A DNA stretch of 44,002 nt, from positions 1-44,002 of the forward strand of contig CAJXZM010000033.1 in assembly GCA_913063125.1 (NCBI GenBank), written 5' to 3'. The notes under the pieces are model-generated. The model had not been told where the DNA came from. It saw only the letters and a list, made by a program, of their open reading frames with translations, and searched no databases. How positions within the stretch are numbered: the stretch's first letter is position 1; every line of letters begins with the position of its first letter. The translations under genes were made by a program, and so were the position numbers. Shown here one piece after another: positions 33,517 through 42,588 of the stretch. This stretch comes from an uncultured Gammaproteobacteria bacterium. GTDB lineage: Bacteria; Pseudomonadota; Gammaproteobacteria; Pseudomonadales; Ketobacteraceae.

Positions 33517-35442
33517 ATGAGACTACAGGAAATTCGGTTTTCAAATTTCCAGAGCTTTGGCCCTGAAAAAACGGCGTTAGCACTCGAAAATATTACTTAT
33601 TTAATTGGACCGAACGGATCAGGTAAAACTGCGGTGCTTCAAGCATTGTGTCGAATGTTTTCTTTTGACCCATCGTTGCGAAGAATACTGCGATCAGACT
33701 TTCACGTTCCGAACGATGAGCTGAAAACCCCACAAGAAAGGAAACTATGGATTGAGGCTGATTTCATTTTTCCTGAATTGATGGATGAGAATGATAATTC
33801 AACAGTAGCGCCTAATTTTAGTCATATGCGCCTTGATGACCCAGATGGTATTCCTCGGGTCAGGTACCGTTTGAACGCCACAATGGGTATGGATGGGGAC
33901 ATTGAAGAGACTTTCGTGTATGTGCTTGAGGTAGACGAAAATGGTTCGCCGACGAACCCACAAACAGTACCAAGATCAGAGAGAAATCAGATACAAGTCC
34001 ACTATCTGCCAGCGAAGAGAGACCCTTCGGACCATATTGCGTACGGTACCAATGCGATTCTTGGTCGCTTATTGCGAGCTGTAAATTGGGATACTGAACG
34101 GGATGCGGTTAAAGGGCTTACCGATCAAATTAGTGAGAGTTTGACAACTAATCCGTCAGTTTCATCTTTTAGTGGTCATCTAGAGTCCATATGGGGTGAT
34201 CTTCATAAAGGAACCTATTTTGCAGATCCAAAGATTACCTTTGTAGCCTCTGAAATTGAGGCGCTTCTGCGACATTTGTCAGTCTCCTTTTCCCCTGGAC
34301 ATGGAGAGTACTTAGTCGATTTTTGTAGGCTTAGTGACGGTCAAAAATCGATGCTTTACTTGTCTATTGTATTAGCGTCTCAAGCAGTTGGGCGTTCGGT
34401 ACTTGTTGGCGATGATGAATCTTTTGACCTTGAAAAGCTGCGCCCTCCAGTATTTACTGTGATAGCACTTGAGGAACCTGAGAACAGTCTTTCACCGCAT
34501 TACTTGGGTCGAATTGTAAACACTTTGAATGCAATGGTAAGCAATGAAGATGCACAAGCCTTAATCGCAACACATGCCCCTTCAATGCTAAGGCGTGTCG
34601 ATCCTGAACATATACGTTATCTACGCCTTAATCAGGCTCGTCAGTCAAGAATTACGACTATCCAATTACCACCTAAAACTGATGATGCACATAAATTCGT
34701 GCGTGAGGCTGTACAAGCCTTCTCAGAAATATATTTCTCACGTCTAGTCGTTCTCGGGGAAGGAGATAGTGAGGAGATTGTTCTTCCGCGCCTGCTTCGT
34801 GCAATGGGAGTGCCGGTAGATGAGTCGGCGATAACCATTGCCCCGTTAGGCGGAAGGCATGTGAATCATTTTTGGCGTTTGCTGACGGCATTACAAATTC
34901 CTTATTTAACACTTCTCGATTTGGATGTGGCTCGCTACCAAGCAGGATGGGGAAGAATTAAGTATGTAAACGATAATCTGAGAGTTTTTGAACCAACTAA
35001 AGTTTTACCTCTATGCTGGCCAATACCAAAATGGGATTCTAAAGAAACGCCTGTGCGCACTCATAATTCATATGAAAATGGGGTTAAAAATATTTTTGAT
35101 GAGGTGGAAGGTCGTGGCGTCTATTTTTCAAACCCGTTGGATTTAGATTTTTCAATGTTGCTCTCATTCCCAGAAGCCTATGGTGTTCAGAGGGAAGTAG
35201 CCGATGAATCGACGATTAAATCTGTTTTGGGGAAGAGTCATCATGACTCTACTCAGTACAGCGCCAGTGAGCAAGAACTGTTCTCTACCTACCACAAATT
35301 GTTCAAGCTCGGTAGCAAGCCTGCCGCACATATTCAGGCTCTGGCACAACTGAGCGATGAAGATCTAATGGATCATATGCCAGAATCGTTTGGTAGGCTT
35401 GCAGATGCAGTGATTACAAAGCTTGCGGAGTTGCCTGAATGA
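33517..35442 (+). CDS. gajA: Gabija-like GajA: OLD-family ATPase/TOPRIM nuclease
   Basis: A 641-residue OLD-family protein. Residues about 1-400 are an ABC-type ATPase domain with Walker A IGPNGSGKTA near 30-39, signature-like CRLSDGQKSMLYLS near 270 and Walker B TVIALEEPENSLSP near 313-326, and the THAPSMLRR switch. The C-terminal part is a TOPRIM domain: VVLGEGDSEEIVLPRLL near 410-426 with its Glu, and LTLLDLDVARY near 465-475 with D-x-D. In Gabija, GajA is a nucleotide-sensing DNA nickase that works with the helicase GajB. The downstream UvrD-like gene overlaps by 4 bp (ATGA), as expected. It is somewhat longer than the best-known GajA (about 580 residues). Confidence 0.85.
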   Translation: MRLQEIRFSNFQSFGPEKTALALENITYLIGPNGSGKTAVLQALCRMFSFDPSLRRILRSDFHVPNDELKTPQERKLWIEADFIFPELMDENDNSTVAPNFSHMRLDDPDGIPRVRYRLNATMGMDGDIEETFVYVLEVDENGSPTNPQTVPRSERNQIQVHYLPAKRDPSDHIAYGTNAILGRLLRAVNWDTERDAVKGLTDQISESLTTNPSVSSFSGHLESIWGDLHKGTYFADPKITFVASEIEALLRHLSVSFSPGHGEYLVDFCRLSDGQKSMLYLSIVLASQAVGRSVLVGDDESFDLEKLRPPVFTVIALEEPENSLSPHYLGRIVNTLNAMVSNEDAQALIATHAPSMLRRVDPEHIRYLRLNQARQSRITTIQLPPKTDDAHKFVREAVQAFSEIYFSRLVVLGEGDSEEIVLPRLLRAMGVPVDESAITIAPLGGRHVNHFWRLLTALQIPYLTLLDLDVARYQAGWGRIKYVNDNLRVFEPTKVLPLCWPIPKWDSKETPVRTHNSYENGVKNIFDEVEGRGVYFSNPLDLDFSMLLSFPEAYGVQREVADESTIKSVLGKSHHDSTQYSASEQELFSTYHKLFKLGSKPAAHIQALAQLSDEDLMDHMPESFGRLADAVITKLAELPE

Positions 35443-37094
35443 TATCAGTTGATGCTTGGGTTCCTGCTGATGGACTGATATTAGAGCCCAATGCTCTTCG
35501 TGCTGCGAAGGAGAAAATTCACAGCTTAGCGCTGACCGCGGGGCCAGGCGCAGGCAAGACCGAAATGCTCGCACAGCGTGCTGATTTTTTATTGAGAACA
35601 GGGACGTGTCGTTACCCAAAAAGAATATTAGCTATCTCATTTAAGGTGGATGCTAGTCGCAATCTCAAAGAACGAGTGCGGCATCGTTGCGGTGCAGATT
35701 TGGGCTCCCGCTTCGATAGCTATACCTTCCACGCTTTTGCAAAACGTCTTATTGATCGGTTTAGAGTATTGCTAACGGGCAATGAAGCACTTGACCCAGA
35801 TTTCACCATTGGTAGTCAAAAGATTATTAGGAAGCAGGTCGCCTTTGGTGATCTTGTGCCATTGGCTATTAACATTCTCGAAAAATCCCCCATCGCCAGA
35901 AATGCTATTCGTCAGACATATGGTGATGTCTTTTTAGATGAGTTTCAGGACTGCACAAATTTGCAGTACACGCTCTTAAAGATAGCTTTTCAGGGAACTG
36001 ATATTCGTCAAACTGCAGTTGGTGATACTAAACAAACAATCATGGGGTGGGCTGGCGCTATGGATGGTATTTTTGCTACTTTCGTTGAAGACTTTAATGC
36101 GGTGCCACTAAATATGTACCGTAATTTCCGTTCGAAGCCACGATTGTTGCGGTTGCAAAATGAGATTATCCGAAATTTAGATCCCGAATCTGTCATGCCA
36201 GAGGAGCAACTCGCTGGTAATGGGGGCGAAGTGTATGCATGGCGATTTGAAAACAGCCAAAAAGAGGCCGAGTACTTGGCTGGCCTGATTGACCATTGGA
36301 TTAGAGCAGAGCAGGTGCCGCTATCAGAAATAGCTGTGCTGGTATCAAAACAATTAGACTTGTACGCTCATCACTTGATAACCGAATTAGAAGCGAAGGG
36401 AATCCCTTATCGAAACGAGCAGCAGATGCAGGACATAACCGTCGAACCCGTTGCTCGATTAATTGTAGATTATTTATCATGTGTCTATGGTCAATGTGAG
36501 CCTAAGGCATGGGTGCGTTTGATGAGCCAAATGATCCCGTTTGCAGACGATGAGGTGCAGACCGACGCACAGCAAGAATTCAATCACTTTATTAAGACTC
36601 AGAGAAAAAGTGTCGCAATCACCGAGTCGCTTGACGAGCCATTGTCTGGATGGTGGGCGTCTGTCAGAACTTTTCTCAATAAGGTAGGGATTGAAACACT
36701 TGTTGCACTTTCCGAAGACTATGAGTCGCATACGAGGCTTAAGGAGGTTGTCAATGATACAAAAATTTGTATCAGCGAGTTACTCCTAATCGAACCCAAA
36801 TTATCGAAAGCTTTAACAAGGTTCTCTGATGATGAGGCCGTTCGGATTCTGACAATTCATAAGAGTAAAGGGTTGGAGTTTGACTCAGTAATAATAATGG
36901 CGGTAGAAAATGAAATTTTCTTTGGTGACCAAGCAGAAAATCGCTGTGCTTTTTTTGTTGGTGTATCTCGTGCCAAAAGTAGACTTGTTCTTTCTCACGC
37001 AAATGAAAGGGAAAGACCTCCAAACCACAATGGCCGTTGGGATGTTAATAGAACTGTTCAGCAGGAGTACCTCAACTATGTACTACCGGCGTGA
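35439..37094 (+). CDS. gajB: Gabija-like GajB: UvrD/Rep-type SF1 helicase
   Basis: A 551-residue SF1 helicase with all motifs intact: I TAGPGAGKTEML near 33-44, Ia-like YTFHAFAKRL, II FLDEFQDCTN near 165-174, III VGDTKQTIMGWAGA, IV MYRNFRSKPRLL, V ILTIHKSKGLEFDSV and VI FFVGVSRAKSRLVLSH. It is shorter than UvrD (about 720 residues), matching the compact GajB type. Translational coupling to the OLD/TOPRIM gene supports a Gabija-like pair that degrades or blocks phage DNA. The alternative is a related OLD-UvrD variant not formally called Gabija. Confidence 0.87.
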   Translation: MISVDAWVPADGLILEPNALRAAKEKIHSLALTAGPGAGKTEMLAQRADFLLRTGTCRYPKRILAISFKVDASRNLKERVRHRCGADLGSRFDSYTFHAFAKRLIDRFRVLLTGNEALDPDFTIGSQKIIRKQVAFGDLVPLAINILEKSPIARNAIRQTYGDVFLDEFQDCTNLQYTLLKIAFQGTDIRQTAVGDTKQTIMGWAGAMDGIFATFVEDFNAVPLNMYRNFRSKPRLLRLQNEIIRNLDPESVMPEEQLAGNGGEVYAWRFENSQKEAEYLAGLIDHWIRAEQVPLSEIAVLVSKQLDLYAHHLITELEAKGIPYRNEQQMQDITVEPVARLIVDYLSCVYGQCEPKAWVRLMSQMIPFADDEVQTDAQQEFNHFIKTQRKSVAITESLDEPLSGWWASVRTFLNKVGIETLVALSEDYESHTRLKEVVNDTKICISELLLIEPKLSKALTRFSDDEAVRILTIHKSKGLEFDSVIIMAVENEIFFGDQAENRCAFFVGVSRAKSRLVLSHANERERPPNHNGRWDVNRTVQQEYLNYVLPA

Positions 37095-37177
37095 GAGCAA
37101 CAGGGTAAGTTTTGTATTTGACGAAGGAAAAAGTAATGTCTTCTTGTCACGGAAGTTGACATAAGTGTGAGTAGCAT

Positions 37178-37236
37178 CACGGCACCGGTGAAACAGAACA
37201 ACGGAATAACCTTTAGCGCAGTAGCCAAATATTTGA
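37178..37236. repeat. Island repeat copy D (diverged)
   Basis: CACGGCACCGG is followed by TGAAACAGAACAACGGAATA and AACCTTTAGCGCAGTAGCCA, lining up base by base with CCTCTTGCCCAGTGGCTAAA of copy B. It lies between the Gabija-like pair and the first lipoprotein gene. Confidence 0.6.
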
Positions 37237-37281
37237 AGAGAACTATTCTAGAAGATGGAATTTAAAAAAGGAGTGGTACAA

Positions 37282-38499
37282 GTGAATATACGAAATCTAG
37301 TGATTCTATACATATTTCTCAGCCTGTTAACTGGCTGCGCAACCCAGTCGGCAAAAAGGTCTTATCTTTATTTAGAAGATTCGATGCTTAGGCAGCATCA
37401 AAATGATTTGGATGCACTCTTTAATGCCTGGTTACCCCCACATTCAAATAGCGGGCAATGGGCATTTAACACATGGCTAGATTCTCAGAATGCCCATATT
37501 GCTTTTTATGAAGGGTTGTCACGCTATTGTGATTCCGTTGCCGGTAAGTTCAATAGGATAAAATCTGGAGGAGCCTATCCAACATGGACAATGGAGTGCT
37601 TCGATGGAAATGGTGAGCTATTAGGAAGCATGGTTTCTCAGCCAACAGGGACTATCGGCAACCAAGCCTATTTAACATATTCCATTTCTACAACAAACAG
37701 CAAAGCAAAAGAGCAAGCGTGTTGGGTATCTAAAGGTTTTTCTATCAATGAAAGCAAAGAATGGTGTGGTGTCGATGGTTACTTTACTCCTTGTACATGT
37801 ATACCAACTCCATATTACAAAAAAGAAATTGGTGACCATCACAATTTTGTTGATATTGTTGCACTCCCTTTTACCAAAGTAGGTATCAGCCCCGCAGAAG
37901 CAAAGCGCTGGAAAGGTATAAAAATCGCAGCTAGTAACTTTGGTACATATTTGGATTCAGGCTCTGTGGTAAGTAAAAGTATCCCCATCTTTCTTAAAGA
38001 GCTTGGGTTTACACCTGAGACAGCCGCACGCCTTAGCTATCAAACAAAAGGAGGGGGACTATTTTCTTCTGTCGAAGAGGTTGCCGTAATGACCTTAAAC
38101 GCATCAAACAATGACTCTGAGAGTATGCGCCAAGCCAAAGCGTACATGAATAAGGTAGAGAATAAGCGAGCAAAAACAAAAGCCAAGAAAGAACAAAAAA
38201 CAATCAACGAACTGGCCGCTCTTAATAAAGCTATGTCTGAATTTCACAGAAATGCTGGAGAGTACGGTATCGGATATAAGGTCTGCAACGCGAAAAATGA
38301 GATTGGGTTTGTAGAAGAAATTTCAAATAAAAAAGTTAAAATACTACTCAAAGGATTAAATCCGACCGTCAAGAAGGAGTCTTTGAAGCCCTATGAACTA
38401 GGCGCCTCATATATAACCGATTTTAAATACACTAAGGTATCCGAAATAGTATGGCAAAACAAGTCAGACTGGTCTGCATGTGAGACTATTGATTTCTAG
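37282..38499 (+). CDS. Lipoprotein of unknown function
   Basis: A predicted lipoprotein of 405 residues from GTG 37282, which places AGGAG ten bases upstream and a lipobox LLTGC at residues 15-19 right after an N-terminal hydrophobic stretch. An ATG at 37255 keeps the frame open and is the alternative start. After Cys19 the protein contains aromatic, glycine-rich segments with several cysteines (CWVSKGFSINESKEWCGVDG, TPCTCIPTP). A middle segment FTKVGISPAEAKRWKGIKIA resembles short Ca-free helix-loop repeats, and a basic helix KVENKRAKTKAKKEQKTINE follows near 300. No family is recognised. A lipoprotein inside a defence island is unusual and might act at the envelope. Confidence 0.7.
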   Translation: MNIRNLVILYIFLSLLTGCATQSAKRSYLYLEDSMLRQHQNDLDALFNAWLPPHSNSGQWAFNTWLDSQNAHIAFYEGLSRYCDSVAGKFNRIKSGGAYPTWTMECFDGNGELLGSMVSQPTGTIGNQAYLTYSISTTNSKAKEQACWVSKGFSINESKEWCGVDGYFTPCTCIPTPYYKKEIGDHHNFVDIVALPFTKVGISPAEAKRWKGIKIAASNFGTYLDSGSVVSKSIPIFLKELGFTPETAARLSYQTKGGGLFSSVEEVAVMTLNASNNDSESMRQAKAYMNKVENKRAKTKAKKEQKTINELAALNKAMSEFHRNAGEYGIGYKVCNAKNEIGFVEEISNKKVKILLKGLNPTVKKESLKPYELGASYITDFKYTKVSEIVWQNKSDWSACETIDF

Positions 38500-38601
38500 C
38501 TAACTTGGCATTAGCTTATGGTCGCAAATGTCCGCCCTTACACTAAGCATTAGAACCGATTGATGTTGCATAACAGGTCGCTTTTAAGGATTATAAAGGA
38601 A

Positions 38602-38630
38602 GATGAAACAGAATAACGGAAACAAACGTA
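38602..38630. repeat. Island repeat copy E (core only)
   Basis: TGAAACAGAATAACGGAAAC at 38604-38623 keeps the core of the island repeat directly in front of the DUF1353 gene, whose ATG is seven bases later. The repeat occupies the place of the ribosome site. Confidence 0.5.
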
Positions 38631-39239
38631 ATGAACATTCGGTATTATAAAATTTTTGTATTGCTTATAGCGCTATTCTTAAGTGGCTGCGCGAGCTTTC
38701 CTCCAATTACTCCAAAGGGATTATGGGACGCCACTGAAGTGGGAGAGATTCGTGGAAAGTTAATGGTTGAATGGTATTCTCCTGACAAGTTCATATACCG
38801 CCCAGACCCCAATGATCCGCTCAGGTTTATTCGAAAAAAAGAAGGCATTGTTATAGACACAATCACACCTGGAAATATGTTAACCGACGGGGGCTCTATC
38901 CCCAGAGTTTTGTGGTTCCAGAGGGGATACTCACCTTGGACGTATGGCCCTGCTTATATCATTCACGATTGGTTGTTTGAGCTCAAACATTGCAATTTCC
39001 CTGGAAGCGAGAAATACAATCACCTTGTTGCTGCCGAAATAATGGCTGAAGTTATGAAGACTCAAATCATTAGTGAGAAGGGGAAGGTCGATTACTATTT
39101 TAAACATATGAACCTAATTAATAACTGGACCCAAATATATAACGCGGTTCGAGTTGGTTCCGGGGGGCTTTGGAAAAAAGGACAGTGTGAAGCATTTACT
39201 CCTAAAAACATGCAAGAACAACCAGCTAATAAACAGTAG
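38631..39239 (+). CDS. DUF1353-family lipoprotein
   Basis: A 202-residue predicted lipoprotein: hydrophobic signal IFVLLIALFLSGC with the lipobox Cys at 20. The body matches DUF1353, a domain common in phages and mobile elements: NMLTDGGSIPRVLWFQ and AYIIHDWLFELKH near 85-120 (conserved D-G-x-S-I-P-R and H-D-W). The domain is of unknown function; its conserved His-Asp and Asp residues suggest a metal or catalytic site. The first ribosome site is weak because repeat copy E ends seven bases before the start. The gene follows another lipoprotein at 132 bp and may form a pair with it. Confidence 0.78.
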   Translation: MNIRYYKIFVLLIALFLSGCASFPPITPKGLWDATEVGEIRGKLMVEWYSPDKFIYRPDPNDPLRFIRKKEGIVIDTITPGNMLTDGGSIPRVLWFQRGYSPWTYGPAYIIHDWLFELKHCNFPGSEKYNHLVAAEIMAEVMKTQIISEKGKVDYYFKHMNLINNWTQIYNAVRVGSGGLWKKGQCEAFTPKNMQEQPANKQ

Positions 39240-39240
39240 G

Positions 39241-39370
39241 ACTGTAGTGGCCAAGTAAAACTGACCACGGTTTAGTAACGTGCCCTTTACTGAACAAAAA
39301 TAAAGCAGAAATGAAACAGAACTGCAGGAAACCTCTTGCCCAGTGGCTAAATTTTGCGTGCCACTACAGT
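39241..39370. repeat. Island repeat copy B: 130-bp MITE-like element
   Basis: Terminal inverted repeats ACTGTAGTGGC (39241-39251) and GCCACTACAGT (39360-39370) bound the unit. Each end also carries its own small inverted repeat (GTGGCC...GACCAC and AGTGGC...GCCACT). The core TGAAACAGAACTGCAGGAAA is at 39312. Homology to copy A continues past the right end through GTTGTTCGTAACTTAGAATATG to about 39393. It encodes nothing and sits 1 bp after the DUF1353 stop. Confidence 0.75.
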
Positions 39371-39393
39371 GTTGTTCGTAACTTAGAATATGC

Positions 39394-39827
39394 GTTTTAA
39401 ATGGGTCTGTTAACGACACAATGCAGACGTTCGAGGAAGTTGGCAATCAAAATTGCACGCCCTAAAGCCACAATTCTCTCGATTTTTGAAACATTTTACT
39501 ATTCGCCAAAGCGGACAAAGTTTTAACAGAAAATCACCATTATAAATGCTCGGTTAGTTATACAGTTATATGTAAAAAATGGATAAATGGCATACCCTGG
39601 CCCTATGAGCACACAAACGACATAGGCTTCCTTTGGTACTCAAATATGAGGTAAGTGTTTGTATGATTTACCCTCCAAGGCAGTTTATGTAAAATGGCTA
39701 GTTCTCAACGTATGAATGTTGATCTGTCAGGTCTTGTATTTCACATGATCGTCAATTGTAAGAACCAGCCCATCTCATTGATATGAGGAAGAGAAAAAAT
39801 TATAAACGTCAACACTAGGTACGCTTA
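39394..39827. other. Intergenic region before the Septu-like pair
   Basis: A 434-bp gap that holds one palindromic repeat (39728-39772, listed separately) and the short motif CCAAAGCGGACA at 39506-39517, also seen near 27011. No gene is supported. The promoter of the Septu-like operon must lie here. Confidence 0.5.
39728..39772. repeat. REP-like palindromic repeat, copy 1
   Basis: CAGGTCTTGTATTTCACATG, then A-TCGTCAATTGTAAGAACC, nearly identical to the unit at 42589-42638. The ends (CAGGTCTT and AAGAACC) are imperfect complements. The type resembles the CAGGTCTTG/CAAGACCTG palindromes spread by REP-associated tyrosine transposases in gammaproteobacteria. Confidence 0.6.
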
Positions 39828-41456
39828 ATGCAGATTTGTTATATATGGGTAAAACAGTTTAAGAGTCTTCGAAACTACTCCCTAAATTTATCAAGTGATT
39901 ACGAATTCAGCTTTGATCAGAAACAAAATAGTATTGATCTCTATGAGAAATCGACTTTACCAAAAGATTTTTTTGGTTCAAATATTAGCGGTGTTTCTGC
40001 ACTTTTGGGAGCAAATGGTTCTGGTAAAACTACCGCATTAGAAATGATTTGTAGATGCATTACAGAGCACTATCACTTCAAAGAAAGTTACATTCTTGTG
40101 TATGAAATAGACCAAAAATTTTATCTATCTACTAATGTAAGAGAACCATTCAAAGTTAATTTCAAATTTACTCCAGACAATGAAAATGTCGAGTTAAGTA
40201 AACTAAACACCATATACTTCTCAAATGTATTCGATAAAAATTATATTGACTTCAATGATAGAGTTATTGATATTTCTTTAAATAGAAGAATGAACCCCCG
40301 ATATATGTACAAAGATGAATCATCCAATGTAAAAGGAAGCATCGAAAGACAGATAGATTTTATAGAATCTTCTGAGTTTAAAAATATAAATTTGGACATT
40401 CCTAAAAGAGTTGAATATAAAATTTTCAATTCGGCCTCCGAAATATTTAAAAGAAAAAGAAAACAAACAAACCACCAGGCTGATGAACGTGACGTTGAAG
40501 ATTACCTGAGAGGGATTTTCATTAAAGAAAGATCAGAAAGTAAGCCGAAGAGAAATATTGATAAAACAGCAACATTAATAGCTCAACAATTTTTGGCATC
40601 TATTTTAAGTGTAAATAATGATATTGTAGAAGTAATACGTAAAAATATAGGCAAAGAAAATAATACAAACAGTCTTCTCAAAATTATTTCTGAAGAGGCT
40701 GATGTATGTATTGGCGAGCACTTTTTATCTGAAATGATTGGGTTGATCATACTTAATATAACAGGTTGGCTGGAAGCATTTGATTATGATTCAGATCTAA
40801 CTGTTCGTGAAAGTAAGCACTCATTTACTATCAACGTTGAAGATAGAAATTTATGGCATCACCAAAAACTGTCGCATATATTTGAGATGGTTATCGAAGG
40901 CAGTGCTTCATGGCATGGACTAAGCTCTGGTCAAAAAGCATATCTGAACATGTTTTGTTCCATTTGGGATTGTATCGAGAAGAATACTGACAATGGTCAT
41001 AGTCTTATATGTATTGATGAAGGTGATTTATACCTTCACCCACAATGGCAAATCGAGTTTGTTGATAAGTTGCTGAAATGCTTACCTGCCATTTCAAATG
41101 GAAAGGTACAGCTCATATTTACAACACATTCACCACTACTTATCTCTGATATTCCAAAACAGTGTGTAAATATAACCGATAACTTAACTAATCAAGAGCT
41201 TTTAGGAACTGAAGCCATCGAGTCTCGCGCCATTCAAACTTTTGGTGCAAATCTATATGATATCTATAGTTCATCATTCGATTTAAAGAATCAACGTTCA
41301 GGCACCTTGTCATCCCAATACATAGGTAACATACTAGAAATTCTCGATAAAAATTTATTAACTAAGCCTGAGATCAATGATTTAGAGAGCGCACTAGCTA
41401 TCATCGGTGACGAATTAATTATTCACCACATCGAAACTAAACTTGGTGAGTTATGA
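39828..41456 (+). CDS. Septu-like AAA/ABC ATPase
   Basis: A 542-residue ATPase. Walker A is LLGANGSGKTTALE at about 59-72; the signature-like segment SWHGLSSGQKAYLNMF lies near 360-375; Walker B is LICIDEGDLYLHPQWQIEF; and the switch FTTHSPLLISD closes the core. Between Walker A and the signature is a long helical insertion, as in PtuA-type and RloA-type ATPases. The HNH gene follows with a 4-bp overlap (ATGA), the layout of Septu (PtuA-PtuB) pairs, in which the ATPase complex activates an HNH nuclease against phage. The exact family (Septu or another ATPase-HNH pair) is uncertain. Confidence 0.82.
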   Translation: MQICYIWVKQFKSLRNYSLNLSSDYEFSFDQKQNSIDLYEKSTLPKDFFGSNISGVSALLGANGSGKTTALEMICRCITEHYHFKESYILVYEIDQKFYLSTNVREPFKVNFKFTPDNENVELSKLNTIYFSNVFDKNYIDFNDRVIDISLNRRMNPRYMYKDESSNVKGSIERQIDFIESSEFKNINLDIPKRVEYKIFNSASEIFKRKRKQTNHQADERDVEDYLRGIFIKERSESKPKRNIDKTATLIAQQFLASILSVNNDIVEVIRKNIGKENNTNSLLKIISEEADVCIGEHFLSEMIGLIILNITGWLEAFDYDSDLTVRESKHSFTINVEDRNLWHHQKLSHIFEMVIEGSASWHGLSSGQKAYLNMFCSIWDCIEKNTDNGHSLICIDEGDLYLHPQWQIEFVDKLLKCLPAISNGKVQLIFTTHSPLLISDIPKQCVNITDNLTNQELLGTEAIESRAIQTFGANLYDIYSSSFDLKNQRSGTLSSQYIGNILEILDKNLLTKPEINDLESALAIIGDELIIHHIETKLGEL

Positions 41457-42514
41457 TCAGTATTTTTGAGCACTTAACTAATGAAACTGATAACGTTGAA
41501 CAATACCTTGAAGATATTTTAGATGAGTTATGGGGTGATTTAAATCCTAAAAAAGACAACGATGAGTATCGTAGTTATTCTTTACTATCTAGGGTAGAAA
41601 AATTTGGAGTCATGGTCTCATCTGATGAGCATAAGAACAAGTTTGGACATGACGCATCTATTAGGCATGCCGGTTTTGCAGATTATATATCCAAAGAAGA
41701 TAAATTAAAAAAAATCATAACTTCGAAACCAGCTGGTTTTAAACAAATAAAAAATGATATTTACACATTTTTATCGCCTGATGATTTGTATGTTACAGAA
41801 GGTGATACTTTCAAAAGCACTGACTTCGGAAAAATTTTATTAAAAACAGTCTTTAATTACACGGCATATAGAAGTAGTAAGCATTGCTATAAACGATACA
41901 TAAAACTACATTTTAAAGGAGTTACATGCCCTTATTGCAATGAGAATCCTGTTAAAATTGTAGGTAATGAAGATAGAAAAGAAGGTGATTCAAGACTGCT
42001 TTTTGATCTTGATCATTTCTATCCTCAGGCTGGACACCCTTATTTGGCGCTTTCATTCTATAATCACATACCTTCCTGTAAAATATGTAATCAAACATAT
42101 AAAGGCAGTAAAGACTTTTCAATAAATACTCACATCCACCCCTTTCATCGCTGTTTTGATAGTTCATATCAATTCAAGCTAAACAGTAGTGTATTAAGGA
42201 ATGGTAAAGTAAATAAAGTGACTTTAAAAAAACTTACAGGAGTAATTGATGAACTCTCATCAGATCTTCAGTTAGAACAGCGTTATCAAAGTAATATCAA
42301 CTTAGCTAGGTTGCCTAAATTGGTCGATATTTTATCTAAGAACACTCACTTACTGAAAACTGAATCAGTAGGGACTAAGGAGTACGACCTATTACTAGGT
42401 TTACTAGATGCCTATGGTTTGCAGCGTGATAAGTCTAAAATTATTGAAACCATATATGGAAAATTACAAAGAGATGTAGTTCAAATGTTTGATGTTAAGA
42501 AAACAATAATGTGA
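41453..42514 (+). CDS. Septu-like HNH nuclease
   Basis: A 353-residue nuclease. A zinc-bound HNH site is plain: CPYC at 159-162, FDLDHFYPQ with Asp187 and His188, the asparagine and histidine in YNHIPSCKICNQ (N204, H205) and CKIC at 209-212 followed by N213. This is the CxxC...DH...N...CxxC pattern of PtuB-type and related nucleases. The 150-residue N-terminus and the C-terminus (about 235-353) are helical and may bind the ATPase. The ATGA overlap with the ATPase gene shows coupled translation. It would cut DNA or RNA on phage infection (family knowledge). Confidence 0.84.
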   Translation: MISIFEHLTNETDNVEQYLEDILDELWGDLNPKKDNDEYRSYSLLSRVEKFGVMVSSDEHKNKFGHDASIRHAGFADYISKEDKLKKIITSKPAGFKQIKNDIYTFLSPDDLYVTEGDTFKSTDFGKILLKTVFNYTAYRSSKHCYKRYIKLHFKGVTCPYCNENPVKIVGNEDRKEGDSRLLFDLDHFYPQAGHPYLALSFYNHIPSCKICNQTYKGSKDFSINTHIHPFHRCFDSSYQFKLNSSVLRNGKVNKVTLKKLTGVIDELSSDLQLEQRYQSNINLARLPKLVDILSKNTHLLKTESVGTKEYDLLLGLLDAYGLQRDKSKIIETIYGKLQRDVVQMFDVKKTIM

Positions 42515-42588
42515 TTTTATCCAATAGATTTTATTTGCTTCCCGTCCCTTTGAGGGAACGTTACAACAGGGGAGAAACCCATAGACCA

